Positions 1 through 8,437 are shown, numbered from the stretch's first letter. The stretch is 53,133 bases of DNA from Maricaulis sp048270095 (GCF_048270095.1 NZ_JBLWTL010000021.1:1-53133); one strand, 5' to 3'. The notes: generated by a model from the letters alone, not told the origin. Program-made: numbers and translations.

Positions 1-190
1 CCGCGGCCGTGCCGGGACGGGCGGGGCCGGACGGGCCGGCGCCCATCCGCAGGAGCAGGCTCCCACAGCCGGCATCGCCGCCCGTGGTCGCCGCGCGCAA
101 TCCCGCCAGGGCCGCCTCAAACCGGCCGCCATGCCAGTCTGCCAGGGCGCGATCGAAGGGGTCGGATGGCGATTTCGGGTTCTCGGTCAT
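1..190 (-). CDS. Unidentified protein, N-terminal part (runs off window)
   Basis: An open frame on the minus strand begins at an ATG (188-190) with MTENPKSPSDPFDRALADWH and stays open to the window edge (63 codons). The segment DRALADWHGGRFEAALAGLR looks like the first helix pair of a tetratricopeptide/SEL1-like repeat, but this is too little to name a family. No strong Shine-Dalgarno site is seen before the ATG. It is divergent from the initiator tRNA. Called on frame openness and protein-like composition only; the function is unknown. Confidence 0.5.
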   Translation of the reverse strand, partial: MTENPKSPSDPFDRALADWHGGRFEAALAGLRAATTGGDAGCGSLLLRMGAGPSGPARPGTAA

Positions 191-242
191 GCCCACGAGT
201 TTAGGCCATTTTCCGGCCCCGAGGTAAAGCGCAGCTATCGCC

Positions 243-271
243 TTGACGCACCCGCGCAGCCAGCCTACATA
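243..271 (+). promoter_or_regulatory. Promoter of tRNA-fMet
   Basis: TTGACG (243-248) and TACATA (266-271) are separated by 17 bases, a sigma70-like arrangement. Transcription would start near 278, about 30 bases before the mature tRNA. Seen by eye only; the -10 match is moderate. Confidence 0.5.
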
Positions 272-309
272 CGCGCCTCTTCCACGGCTCGCCGCGGAAG
301 CCATCCTGA

Positions 310-386
<77 letters not shown>

Positions 387-390
387 AAGA

Positions 391-425
391 AAAGCCCGCC
401 CGGTCAATGACCTGGCGGGCTTTTT
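391..425 (+). terminator. Intrinsic terminator after tRNA-fMet
   Basis: AAAGCCCGCC pairs with GGCGGGCTTT around an inner GGTCA/TGACC stem, followed by a run of five T. It lies five bases after the tRNA CCA end. Confidence 0.9.
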
Positions 426-556
426 GTTTCTGGATCTGGGCGCGTGCTGCCGCCGCTGCGGCCGCCACCGCGCCCCGGGTTGAGGCGGGTCAGCTTGAAT
501 TCCCGATGGGAATAGCCCCCTGATGCTCGTGATGGAACTCAGGCAGAGGTGATGGA

Positions 557-820
557 ATGGCTGGCGGATGGGCCCGGGACGGGGCGATACAGGATCAGAT
601 TGAGGATTCCATCTCGGATGAGGTGATGCATGCGCGCAGCAAGCTGCCGAGCGGTGAGAGTGCGCAATTCTGTCTCGAGTGCGGTGAGGAAATTCCCGAG
701 CGCCGGCGGCTGGCGATTGCGGGCGTGAAGACCTGCATCACCTGTCAGTCCGAACGCGACGGCCAGCCCTCGGCCGCCGCCTTCAATCGCCGGGGCAGCA
801 AGGACAGCCAGCTCAGATAA
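557..820 (+). CDS. TraR/DksA family C4 zinc-finger protein
   Basis: An 87-residue protein with the TraR/DksA C-terminal zinc finger: CLECGEEIPERRRLA followed by VKTCITCQSE gives the CxxC...CxxC ligand set at about residues 39-42 and 60-63. It is close in size to E. coli YbiI and F-plasmid TraR, so it lacks the long coiled coil of full DksA. The family binds the RNA polymerase secondary channel; small members act like DksA without needing ppGpp, or have unknown roles. The start follows an AGAGGTG ribosome site. Its last codons overlap the end of the convergent acetyltransferase gene by 8 bases. Family call firm, biological role inferred. Confidence 0.88.
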   Translation: MAGGWARDGAIQDQIEDSISDEVMHARSKLPSGESAQFCLECGEEIPERRRLAIAGVKTCITCQSERDGQPSAAAFNRRGSKDSQLR

Positions 821-1328
821 GGTCGCCATCCGGCCCGATTTCCACCATCCCCAGACCCTGATAGAAGCGCGCCGCGCCGGACGGGTTGTCGGCGGCCACT
901 CTCAGATCGACTTCGTAGATGCCGCGCGCCTGGAACGTGGCGAACACCTGCGCCATCAGCGCGCGTCCCAGGCCGCGGCCGCGCCAGCGGGCGGCAATCG
1001 CGATATCCTTGACGAAGCCGAGGCTCCAGCACTGGGCAAAGCCGGCCGGTTGGCCGGTGGCGATGTCCAGCACAATGAAGCACAGGTCGGGGCGGTATTC
1101 CGGATCGGCGACCAGCGCCGGCCACCAGTCCTGGAAGGCGATGACATCGCCGCCGCCCGGCGTATAGGCGATATTGAGCAGGTCACGCGCGGCGCGGGCA
1201 TGACGCTGCGGATCAAACCGGGCGGGCGCAATGCCGTCCGGCCAGTCTGGCGCATAGCGGCCGGCCGGATCGATCTGCTTGCGAAGATGAATGGCGATCG
1301 GGGGCAAGCGGTGGCGTCTCCAGGACAA
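813..1328 (-). CDS. GNAT family N-acetyltransferase
   Basis: A 171-residue protein. The segment VKDIAIAARWRGRGLGRALM (about residues 106-125) is the GNAT motif A, with the acetyl-CoA pyrophosphate loop RGRGLGR, and the tail NPSGAARFYQGLGMVEIG is the usual motif B. The substrate cannot be told from sequence; the closest look is to RimI-like small-molecule or protein N-acetyltransferases. The first 30 residues are Arg-rich and less family-like, so an internal start is possible. The gene is divergent from the curlin-like gene and convergent with the zinc-finger gene. Confidence 0.85.
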   Translation of the reverse strand: MSWRRHRLPPIAIHLRKQIDPAGRYAPDWPDGIAPARFDPQRHARAARDLLNIAYTPGGGDVIAFQDWWPALVADPEYRPDLCFIVLDIATGQPAGFAQCWSLGFVKDIAIAARWRGRGLGRALMAQVFATFQARGIYEVDLRVAADNPSGAARFYQGLGMVEIGPDGDLI

Positions 1329-1501
1329 GACGCGATGCTACAGCCCTGGCCGGGGGCGTCAATTTGTGTGGCAGCCACGGTCGGTGCGCGCCTGTCGCCA
1401 GGATGAACACCGCACTCAGGCTTTGCTCAGGGGCGCTGGGCCAATCTCCCTGCAACAACGGCCCCGGACATTTCGCCCGGCGGCAAACAGGAGGAAGACC
1501 C

Positions 1502-2005
1502 ATGTCACTTCGTCGCTTCTTTATGGCCGGTCTGGCGCTGGCTTCCCTGGCCGCCGTCAGCGGCACCGCCGACGCCCAGTCGCGTTTTCGCAATAGCGCT
1601 GAAGCGCGCGAGGCGATGCGCAATCATCGCTCCGCGACCATGGAAACCAATTCGCGCGGCGCCTCGCCGGTCCTGAATATCTATCAGGACATGCGGCGTG
1701 GCCTGCAGCAGGGTGTCTCGGTCGACCAGCACGGCCGCAATAACGGCGCCTCGCTGTATCAGAATGGCAGCAATGGCACGATGTCGCTGCAGCAATACGG
1801 CAATGATCTCTCCGCCAGCCTCTACCAGAACGGCAATGGCAATATCGTCGCCGTCGCCCAGGTCGGTGAGGGCAGCACTGTCAATACGGTGCAGGAGGGC
1901 AATAATAATGTTCTCGGCGTGATCCAGGTCGGCAATGGCCAGAACCAGACCTATACGCAGGTCGGCAATGGCAATGCCGATATCATCATCAGCTTCGGCT
2001 GGTAG
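1502..2005 (+). CDS. Curlin-repeat (CsgA/CsgB-like) secreted amyloid protein
   Basis: A 167-residue protein with a Sec signal peptide (MSLRRFFMAGLALASLAAVS, cleavage near ADAQ, residue 26). From about residue 72 there are four repeats of about 22 residues, each with two QxGxxN-type units (DQHGRNN, YQNGSNG, QQYGNDL, YQNGNGN, AQVGEGS, QEGNNN, IQVGNGQ, TQVGNGN). This is the curlin pattern, in which each repeat forms one turn of a beta-helical amyloid. The start is fixed by AGGAGGA at 1489-1495. No csgE, csgF, csgG or csgD is in the window, so the export route must lie elsewhere. An unrelated linker, residues 27-70, precedes the repeats. Confidence 0.88.
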   Translation: MSLRRFFMAGLALASLAAVSGTADAQSRFRNSAEAREAMRNHRSATMETNSRGASPVLNIYQDMRRGLQQGVSVDQHGRNNGASLYQNGSNGTMSLQQYGNDLSASLYQNGNGNIVAVAQVGEGSTVNTVQEGNNNVLGVIQVGNGQNQTYTQVGNGNADIIISFGW

Positions 2006-2087
2006 GGTATGAGGTGGTGCGGCTGCCCGCATTCGTGCGGTGCAGCGGCCGTCCTGTCCCGTGCTGTCGCGTCCTGTCTGACCTTGA

Positions 2088-3383
2088 TCAACCCGCCCGG
2101 CCGGCGTCCAGTTGGGCCGCCAATTCGCCCAGACTGGCCGCGATATCGGTGACCTCAATCGGGCGCTGCAACACGTCAGCCAGGCTTGGCGGCGGCGCCA
2201 GGGTCTGGCCGATCAGGGGCTCCACCGCATCGGCAAACTTGTAGGGGTGTGCCGTTGCGGCGGCGATCCAGACCCGGCCCGCGCGCTGCTCCGGTGTCAG
2301 GCGGGCATAAGCCTCCAGCGCCGTGGCCGTGTGCGGACAGGCGATATAGCCGCTGCCGGCATGGGTCGAGCGGATGCGCTGGCGGATCGCGGCATCATCG
2401 ACGCGCACCACATCTTCCACCAGATCCACTCCAAAACCCGACAATCGTTCGAAATTGCTCGGTGCGCCGACATCCATGGCATTGGCCAGGGTCGCGATCG
2501 ACTGGCGCGCCGTGTACTGGCCGCTGGCATGCCAGTCGCTCAGCGTCGCATTGGCATTGGTCGCCAGCACGACCGGACCGATCGGCAGGCCGCAGGCGCG
2601 CGCCAGCAGGGCCGCGAAACCATTGCCCAGATTGCCGGTCGGCACGATCAGGCCGGGCCGGGTGCCAGTGCGGTTGAAGACCTCAAGACTGGCGCGGGCC
2701 CAATAGGTCATTTGCGGCAAGAGCCGTCCGATACTGATTGAATTGGCCGAGCTGAGACCGTGGCGCGTACTGAGCACCGGGTCGGCGAAGGCGGCCTTCA
2801 CCAGGCGCTGGCAGGCGTCGAAATCATCGCTCACCCGCAAGGCCGTCACCGGCGCGCGCCAGCAGCACAATTGGCGCTCCTGGAAGGCCGAGATCCGCCC
2901 CTCGGGGAAGAGTATCACGGCGCGGGCATGGCGCCCGCCCTCGGCGGCGCAGCCGACCGCACCGCCGGTATCACCCGATGTGGCGGCGAGAACGGTGATC
3001 GGGTCATCGGCGCGGGCGATGGCATCGAAGGCGCGAAACAGGAAGCGGGCCCCGAAATCCTTGAAAGCGCCGGTCGGCCCATGAAACAGCTCGAGCACCT
3101 GCAGGCCGGGCTCGGCGGGGTCGGGTGTCACCAGCGGCACCGGAAAATCGAAGGCCGAGGCGCAAATGCCGGCGAGGCTGTCAGCCAGCGGCGATTCGGC
3201 GAAGAAGGGCGCCAGCAGGCGGTGCGCGAGGGCGCCCGGGTCGTGGTCAGCCGCGAAGTCTTCGGCCCCGAAATGCGGCAGGGTCTCGGGCAGGTACAGC
3301 CCGCCATCGGGGGCGACCCCGGCGCGCAAGGCCTGGTCGGCACTGACCAGCGGTGCCTGGCCGCGTGTGCTGCGATATTTCAT
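2088..3383 (-). CDS. thrC: Threonine synthase
   Basis: A 431-residue PLP enzyme that converts O-phospho-L-homoserine to L-threonine, the last step of the pathway. The N-terminal part has YRSTRGQAPLVSADQAL and DGGLYLPE as in bacterial ThrC. The PLP lysine is Lys108 in HGPTGAFKDFGARF. The phosphate-binding segment is TSGDTGGAVG and the later glycine loop is PTGNLGNGFA. Its ATG overlaps the thrB stop as ATGA, so it is translationally coupled and last in the thrABC operon. No T-rich terminator is evident in the 82 bases separating it from the convergent curlin gene. Confidence 0.97.
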   Translation of the reverse strand: MKYRSTRGQAPLVSADQALRAGVAPDGGLYLPETLPHFGAEDFAADHDPGALAHRLLAPFFAESPLADSLAGICASAFDFPVPLVTPDPAEPGLQVLELFHGPTGAFKDFGARFLFRAFDAIARADDPITVLAATSGDTGGAVGCAAEGGRHARAVILFPEGRISAFQERQLCCWRAPVTALRVSDDFDACQRLVKAAFADPVLSTRHGLSSANSISIGRLLPQMTYWARASLEVFNRTGTRPGLIVPTGNLGNGFAALLARACGLPIGPVVLATNANATLSDWHASGQYTARQSIATLANAMDVGAPSNFERLSGFGVDLVEDVVRVDDAAIRQRIRSTHAGSGYIACPHTATALEAYARLTPEQRAGRVWIAAATAHPYKFADAVEPLIGQTLAPPPSLADVLQRPIEVTDIAASLGELAAQLDAGRAG

Positions 3384-4324
3384 TTTACCGCCTCCAGCCG
3401 CAAACCATCCGAGATCAGGGCCGCGTGATAGGGCGCCGCGCCGCAATCGGCCGCTGCGAAGGCCGCAGCCATGGCCATGCGGCACGCATCGGCCTGCGCT
3501 TGGGGCACCCAGGCGAAGACCGACGGGCCGGAGCCGGAGAAGGAACAGCCCAGCGCGCCGGCCGCGAGCGCTGCGGCCTGTACCGATGCGAGCTCGGGCA
3601 GAAGCGGCAGGCGCTGCGGCTCGATGAAGACATCCTTCAGCCCGGCCGCGATCAGGTCCAGGTCATTGCTGGCACAGCCGGCGACAAAGCTGGCGATATT
3701 GCGCGCATGCTCGACGGCGATGTCCTTGGCGATGGTGTCGGCGAGCAATTCCCGGGCGCGCCGGGTCTCGATCTTGCGGTCGGGGTGAAACAGGATGCAG
3801 GCAATGCCGTCCGGCAGGGGCAGACGCCGGATCAGTGGCGGGTCAAGCCTCGCGGCGATCACCAGACCGCCGAGCAGGGCCGCCATGACATTGTCCCAGG
3901 GCGGTGGATCGGCGGAGACGCGCTCGCCCTGCATGGCGGGCAGCAAGAGGTCGAGCGTAGCCAAGGGCGTGTCCAGCAGCGCGTTGACGGCACCGGCGGC
4001 GGCCACCGCCGAGGCCGCAGACCCGCCCATGCCAGCGCTCAGCGGTACACCCTTCTCGATATCGATGCGCACCCCGAATGAGGCGCCAGCCGCGTCGAGC
4101 ACGGCCCGGGCCGCGGCGAGGGCGCAATTGCGCTCGACCTCGGCCGGCAGGTTGTCGACCAGGCCAGAAACCGTGCCGAGCCGGACGCCCGGTTCGATTT
4201 CCCGGTGCGCGGTGACGCGGTCACGCACGGCATCGAAGGCGAGGCCGAGCACGTCAAAGCCGACGCCGACATTGCCGATACTGGCCGGCGCCGAGGCGCG
4301 GGCGGAGCTGGCTGCAGATGTCAT
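3380..4324 (-). CDS. thrB: Homoserine kinase (GHMP type)
   Basis: A 314-residue kinase that phosphorylates L-homoserine with ATP. The GHMP signature PLSAGMGGSAAS lies at residues 94-105, and the N-terminus has APASIGNVGVGFDVLGLA. This is the enterobacterial GHMP form rather than the aminoglycoside-phosphotransferase-like ThrB common in rhizobia. It overlaps thrA upstream and thrC downstream by 4 bases each (ATGA), so the three proteins are made from one coupled message. Confidence 0.96.
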   Translation of the reverse strand: MTSAASSARASAPASIGNVGVGFDVLGLAFDAVRDRVTAHREIEPGVRLGTVSGLVDNLPAEVERNCALAAARAVLDAAGASFGVRIDIEKGVPLSAGMGGSAASAVAAAGAVNALLDTPLATLDLLLPAMQGERVSADPPPWDNVMAALLGGLVIAARLDPPLIRRLPLPDGIACILFHPDRKIETRRARELLADTIAKDIAVEHARNIASFVAGCASNDLDLIAAGLKDVFIEPQRLPLLPELASVQAAALAAGALGCSFSGSGPSVFAWVPQAQADACRMAMAAAFAAADCGAAPYHAALISDGLRLEAVK

Positions 4325-6108
4325 GCGCTGTCTTCCCCCGGCATTCGTGCCGCTTGCGCGGCCCGGTCCGGCCTGGACGCGGCCGGTACGGCCAGAGTGT
4401 TATCGAGCAGGCGCTGAATGTCGACAATATCGGCAAACACCGCTTCGGCGGTCGGCCAGCGGCCGGCACCCTTGCCCTGGACATAGAGGGATTGGTGCGG
4501 CAGCTGAACGAGGAAACCGTTTTCCTCATTGCGCAGTTTCGCCAGCGGATCGTCGCGATCCAGGGCGCGCAATTCGATGCGGGCCACCAGCCGTCCATCG
4601 GCGCCGGCGCTGCACTGTCCGACCTGTTTGATCACCTGGTTCTGGTCGGCCACGGCCTGCAGACGCTCCGCCGACAGGCCGGACAGGCTCTCCTTGGCGA
4701 TGTCGCCGGGATCGACGCGAATGCCGAAGGCGTGGCGGATGATGATGGAGAGTTTGTCGGCGGCATCATCACCATCAATATCGCCGCGCGGATCGGCCTC
4801 GGCAAAGCCGAGCGCCTGGGCCTCGGCAATCGCGTCGGCGAGCCGGGCCCCGTCACCCAGCTTGCCGAGAATGAAATTGCAGGTGCCATTCATGACGCCC
4901 TCGACCGAGAGCACCGCGCCGCGCTGGCTGACCCGGTCGAGGGTTTCCAGAATGGGCGCGCCGCCCCCGACAGCGGCGGAATAGCGCAAATGCCGGCCCG
5001 ATTCAGCCGCCAGTTCGTGCAGGCGGTCAAAATCCAGCGCGATGACCGCCTTGTTGGCCGTGACCAGGTGCATGCCATCGCGCAGGACGGACTGGCTGAG
5101 GGCGCGCGCGACGCCGGTGCCGCCCATCGTCTCGACCACAAGGTCGGGCTGGTCTGCCAGCGCTTCGGCGAGATCCTCGGTGAAGCGCAGACCGGGCGCG
5201 CCGGTGGCAGCATGTTGCGCGGCGTCGCGGACCAGGACGGAGTTGAGCCTGAAACGGCCGGGATGGGCGAGCAGATGCCGGCAGACACCGGCGCCGACCG
5301 AACCATGGCCGAGCAGGGCGACGCGCAGGGGGCGGACATGGTGAGTCGCACCGATCTTCGGTGCCACCGGCCCGATTCGCGTCGCGAAGGCCTTGCCCAG
5401 GGCGGCGACCTCGATCACCACACCGAGCGCCTGGGCGGCATGGATGGCCTTGTCCTGCACCAGGCCGCGACTGACCCGTGCCGCTTCGGCATAATCGAGC
5501 TGGTCGAAGCGATGGGCATCGGGAACCCGGGCCGGATCATCGGTATAGACCCCGTCGACATCCTTGATCAGGCGCGCCCGGCTGGCGCCGAGCCAATGGG
5601 CAAACATCACCGCCGTCAAATCCGTGCCGCCGCGGCCCAGTGTCACCGGCCCGTCCGGGCCTTCGCCAAAGAATCCCGGCGCCACAATGACATCGGCCTG
5701 TTCGAAATGCGCAAGCACGCGGCTCGCATCCAGACCGGTCAGGTTCGCATCCAGCGACGAACCTTCCGCCTTGAGCGACATTTCATGCGGGTCGAGCACC
5801 GCCGCGCTGATGCCCGAGCGCTGCAGGGCCAGTCCCATCAGGGCCGCCGATTTCAGCTCGCCGCAGCGCACCAGGCGCGCCAGCATCGCATCATGGGCGC
5901 TTTGCCCGACCGCAGCCCCGACTTCGAACAGCGCGTCGGTCTCGCCATCAAGCGCCGAGACAACGGCGACGACTTTCTCGCCAGCCCGCGTATGGCGATA
6001 GATTTCATGTGCGGCGCGGGCATAGTCATCCGGCGAGAGCAGGACTGAACTGCCGAATTTGAGGATGCTGAGTCTGGGTGCCGGTGCCGGGCTGGCTGAA
6101 GGTTTCAC
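4321..6108 (-). CDS. thrA: Bifunctional aspartokinase-homoserine dehydrogenase lacking ACT domains
   Basis: About 595 residues from the GTG at 6106-6108, chosen because AAAGGA sits 8 bases before it. An ATG at 6142-6144 is in frame but touches the attenuator T-run and has no ribosome site. Residues about 14-248 are aspartokinase: LKFGSSV (KFGGTS motif, one residue short), GRGGTDLTA, and KDVDGVYTDDPARVPDA. From about residue 261 it is homoserine dehydrogenase: nucleotide loop GHGSVG, TANKAV, GVMNGTCNFIL, and DIDGDDAADKLSI with the catalytic lysine. The fusion has the order of E. coli ThrA (about 820 residues), but the two ACT domains between the enzymes are absent: kinase motifs run into the dehydrogenase with a short linker. 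Threonine feedback by the classic ACT route is therefore unlikely. Confidence 0.94.
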   Translation of the reverse strand: MKPSASPAPAPRLSILKFGSSVLLSPDDYARAAHEIYRHTRAGEKVVAVVSALDGETDALFEVGAAVGQSAHDAMLARLVRCGELKSAALMGLALQRSGISAAVLDPHEMSLKAEGSSLDANLTGLDASRVLAHFEQADVIVAPGFFGEGPDGPVTLGRGGTDLTAVMFAHWLGASRARLIKDVDGVYTDDPARVPDAHRFDQLDYAEAARVSRGLVQDKAIHAAQALGVVIEVAALGKAFATRIGPVAPKIGATHHVRPLRVALLGHGSVGAGVCRHLLAHPGRFRLNSVLVRDAAQHAATGAPGLRFTEDLAEALADQPDLVVETMGGTGVARALSQSVLRDGMHLVTANKAVIALDFDRLHELAAESGRHLRYSAAVGGGAPILETLDRVSQRGAVLSVEGVMNGTCNFILGKLGDGARLADAIAEAQALGFAEADPRGDIDGDDAADKLSIIIRHAFGIRVDPGDIAKESLSGLSAERLQAVADQNQVIKQVGQCSAGADGRLVARIELRALDRDDPLAKLRNEENGFLVQLPHQSLYVQGKGAGRWPTAEAVFADIVDIQRLLDNTLAVPAASRPDRAAQAARMPGEDSA

Positions 6109-6145
6109 TGAACTGGTCCTTTGGGTGATCTGGAATTTGAGCATG

Positions 6146-6224
6146 AAAAAACCCGCTTCCGGGTGGGAGCGGGTCGGGTATCGGACGGATTTGAAAAATC
6201 GCTAGTCCACGCCAACCCGCCCCC
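6146..6224 (-). promoter_or_regulatory. Transcription attenuator of the thr operon
   Basis: Reading the minus strand, GGGGGCGGGTTGG (6224-6212) can pair over 13 bases, with two G:U wobbles, with CCGACCCGCTCCC (6177-6165). This antiterminator would capture the left arm of a terminator hairpin, CCCGCT (6173-6168) with AGCGGG (6157-6152), which is followed by six T (6151-6146). The antiterminator left arm lies inside the last codons of the threonine-rich leader peptide. A ribosome that reaches the stop codon would cover it and allow termination; a ribosome stalled on Thr codons would leave it free. The pairing is seen directly; the regulation is inferred from enteric thr and his attenuators. Confidence 0.85.
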
Positions 6225-6354
6225 TCATACCCGAGGTGGTCATGGTAATGGTCATGGTGGTGGTGAGGGTCGAGCCGGAGGCCGCAAGGAGGCCGTCGCC
6301 GCAAGCGGTGCGGCGCAGCATGTCAAAGCGGATCAGGTCAAAACAGGGCATCAT
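6202..6354 (-). CDS. thrL: thr operon leader peptide
   Basis: A short frame ending at TAG (6202-6204) contains TLTTTMTITMTT, eight threonine codons (all ACC) plus one isoleucine in 12 codons (6235-6270). Only 10 codons then lead to the stop. The longest form starts at the ATG at 6352-6354 (50 residues); an internal ATG at 6319-6321 gives 39 residues. Neither has a good ribosome site, so the start is unsettled. Composition and position match enteric ThrL, whose Thr/Ile run senses charged tRNA supply. Being spliced into the attenuator RNA structure, it is read as a regulatory peptide with no other job. Confidence 0.78.
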   Translation of the reverse strand: MMPCFDLIRFDMLRRTACGDGLLAASGSTLTTTMTITMTTSGMRGRVGVD

Positions 6355-6525
6355 GGTCCGTCAGGCAAAGCCTTGCCCAAAACCGGGCTCAGCGAAATTC
6401 TTTTGCAAGAAAGGCCCGGTCCACGCCGCAGGTCAAACATTTTTTGTCGCAAAGCTGCATTTAGCGCATCAAGCGAGCCAAAATGTCACGCCATCGCCAT
6501 CGCCTCCGCCAGTATTTCAGACAGC

Positions 6526-6556
6526 AAAAAGCCCCGGCCGTGTCCGACCGGGGCTT
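6526..6556 (-). terminator. Intrinsic terminator after pckA
   Basis: On the minus strand AAGCCCCGG (6556-6548) pairs with CCGGGGCTT (6537-6529), followed by five T. It lies 25 bases after the pckA stop. The 170 bases between here and the thr leader must hold the thr operon promoter, but no convincing -35/-10 pair was found there. Confidence 0.88.
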
Positions 6557-6580
6557 GATTATGCATCGCCGTACCAGGGT

Positions 6581-8206
6581 TTATTCGGCGGCTGTTTCCA
6601 GCGTCTTGCCGGCGTTTTCCAGTCTTGGAGCTGCGGCGCGGACATAGGGCGCAACATGGCTCTCGAAGATTTTGAAATTCTCGATGAACATCCCGACCAG
6701 CTTGCTCGCCTGGGCGTCATAGGCGGCCTGGTCCTGCCAGGTCGAGCGCGGGTCGAGGACTGAATTGTCGACACCATCGACGGCAATCGGGACCATGAAG
6801 CCGAAATTCGGATCTTCGCGGAAGGCGGCGGTTTTCAGCGATCCGTCGAGTGCGGCGTTGAGCAGGCCGCGCGTGGCCTTGATTGGCATGCGCTTGCCGG
6901 TGCCATAGGCGCCGCCGGTCCAGCCGGTATTGACCAGCCAGCAGTCGACATTGTGCGTCGCGATCAGTTCGCGCAGCAGGGCACCATATTCAGCCGGATG
7001 ACGCGGCATGAAGGGGGCGCCGAAACAGGCGGAGAAGGTCGCGCTCGGCTCGGTGACACCCTTCTCGGTGCCGGCGACCTTGGCCGTATAGCCCGAGAGG
7101 AAATGATACATGGCCTGGGCCGGGGTCAGGCGCGCGATTGGCGGCATGATGCCGAAGGCGTCGCAGGTCAGCATGACCAGGTTTTTCGGATGGCCGCATG
7201 TGCCGCTTTCGCTGGCATTGTGAATGGCGCTGAGCGGGTAGGCGCCGCGGCTGTTTTCCGCCAGCGAGGCATCGTCGAGATCGAGGACGCGGGTGACCGG
7301 GTCCATCACGACGTTCTCAAGCACTGTGCCCCACATCTTGGTGGTGGCGTGGATCTCCGGCTCGGCCTCGGCCGAGAGCTTGATCATCTTGGCGTAGCAG
7401 CCGCCTTCGAAATTGAACAATCCATTGGGCGACCAGCCATGCTCGTCATCGCCGACCAGGGTGCGGCTGGCATCGGCGGAGAGGGTGGTCTTGCCGGTGC
7501 CGGACAGGCCGAAAAAGATCGCGGCGTCGTCATCCTTGCCGACATTGACCGAGCAATGCATCGGCATCACGCCCTTGGCGGGCAGGAGATAATTGAGGAT
7601 GGTGAAGACGGATTTCTTGGTTTCGCCGGCATAGGATGTGCCGCCGATCAGCACCAGTTTGCGGGTGAAATCGACACCGATCACGGTTTCCGAACGGCAG
7701 CCATGGCGCGCGGGATCGGCCTTGAAATCGGGCAGGTTGATAATGGTGAACTCGGCCTGGAAACCGGCGTATTCCTCTTCGGTCGGCAGGCGCAGCAAAT
7801 GGCGGATGAAGAGCGAGTGCCAGGCGAGGTCATTAATGACCCGCACCGGCAGGCGATGATCCTTGTCGGCGCCGCCAAACAGCTGCTGCACATACAAGTC
7901 CTTGCCAGCCATATGGCTGCGGAAATCCTGCCATAGCGTGTCGAAATGGGCCGGGTCGATGGCGGCGTTATTATCCCACCAGACCTGGTCTTCGGTATCG
8001 CTGTCACGAACGGTGAACTTGTCCTTGGCAGAGCGGCCGGTATGGATGCCGGTCTTGACGACCAGGGCGCCGCCCTCGGCGACTTCGGCTTCCTTGCCCT
8101 GCACGGCGGCTTCGTAAAGCCGGGCCTCATTCCAGTTGAGATGGACGGTTCCGGCCTGGATACCCATGGCCGCGAGGCCGCCATCGTGACGTTCGGATGT
8201 CGACAT
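6581..8206 (-). CDS. pckA: Phosphoenolpyruvate carboxykinase (ATP)
   Basis: A 541-residue cytosolic enzyme that converts oxaloacetate and ATP to PEP, CO2 and ADP, the entry to gluconeogenesis. Visible motifs: GIHTGRSAKDKF near residue 53, the P-loop GLSGTGKT at 233-240 followed by TLSAD (kinase 2 aspartate), and the adenine-binding region near NTGWTGGAYGTGKRMPIKAT. Length is normal for the family. It is a single gene with its own terminator. The upstream 231 bases are shared with the divergent DUF2891 gene and presumably hold both promoters, though no consensus pair is clear. Confidence 0.97.
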   Translation of the reverse strand: MSTSERHDGGLAAMGIQAGTVHLNWNEARLYEAAVQGKEAEVAEGGALVVKTGIHTGRSAKDKFTVRDSDTEDQVWWDNNAAIDPAHFDTLWQDFRSHMAGKDLYVQQLFGGADKDHRLPVRVINDLAWHSLFIRHLLRLPTEEEYAGFQAEFTIINLPDFKADPARHGCRSETVIGVDFTRKLVLIGGTSYAGETKKSVFTILNYLLPAKGVMPMHCSVNVGKDDDAAIFFGLSGTGKTTLSADASRTLVGDDEHGWSPNGLFNFEGGCYAKMIKLSAEAEPEIHATTKMWGTVLENVVMDPVTRVLDLDDASLAENSRGAYPLSAIHNASESGTCGHPKNLVMLTCDAFGIMPPIARLTPAQAMYHFLSGYTAKVAGTEKGVTEPSATFSACFGAPFMPRHPAEYGALLRELIATHNVDCWLVNTGWTGGAYGTGKRMPIKATRGLLNAALDGSLKTAAFREDPNFGFMVPIAVDGVDNSVLDPRSTWQDQAAYDAQASKLVGMFIENFKIFESHVAPYVRAAAPRLENAGKTLETAAE

Positions 8207-8437
8207 GATCTCTTAATCCCCTGTGGCCCCCTCATCTGTCGGAGAGGTAACCGTCATTGCCTGCAGCACGCCGCGGAGTTTCCCCACTTGTCCGGCGCGA
8301 CGCGCTCATTTCTCCGGAGAACGCAAGTGTCTTGCCAGTTCCGGCGAACCGTCATGAAATGTCGCGGTACCAGATCAGCTTGATCCAGAAAAGCCCAAAA
8401 GGCACGCAAGAAATCGAAAACGAAACCGGAAATCGCC

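Noticed and set aside
557..820. Possible integrative element next to the initiator tRNA
   Set aside because: No integrase, no repeat of the tRNA 3' end, and a clean terminator follows the tRNA; the zinc-finger gene alone is not evidence of an island.
4318..6048. A 576-residue open frame on the plus strand opposite thrA
   Set aside because: Long antisense frames are common in high-GC genes; the minus strand codes an intact, motif-complete ThrA.
6026..6304. A second frame through the thr leader rich in histidine (PHHHHDHYHDHL), suggesting a his-type leader peptide
   Set aside because: It is the shifted reading of the ACC run. The downstream operon is thrABC, and only the Thr frame stops at the right place relative to the antiterminator.
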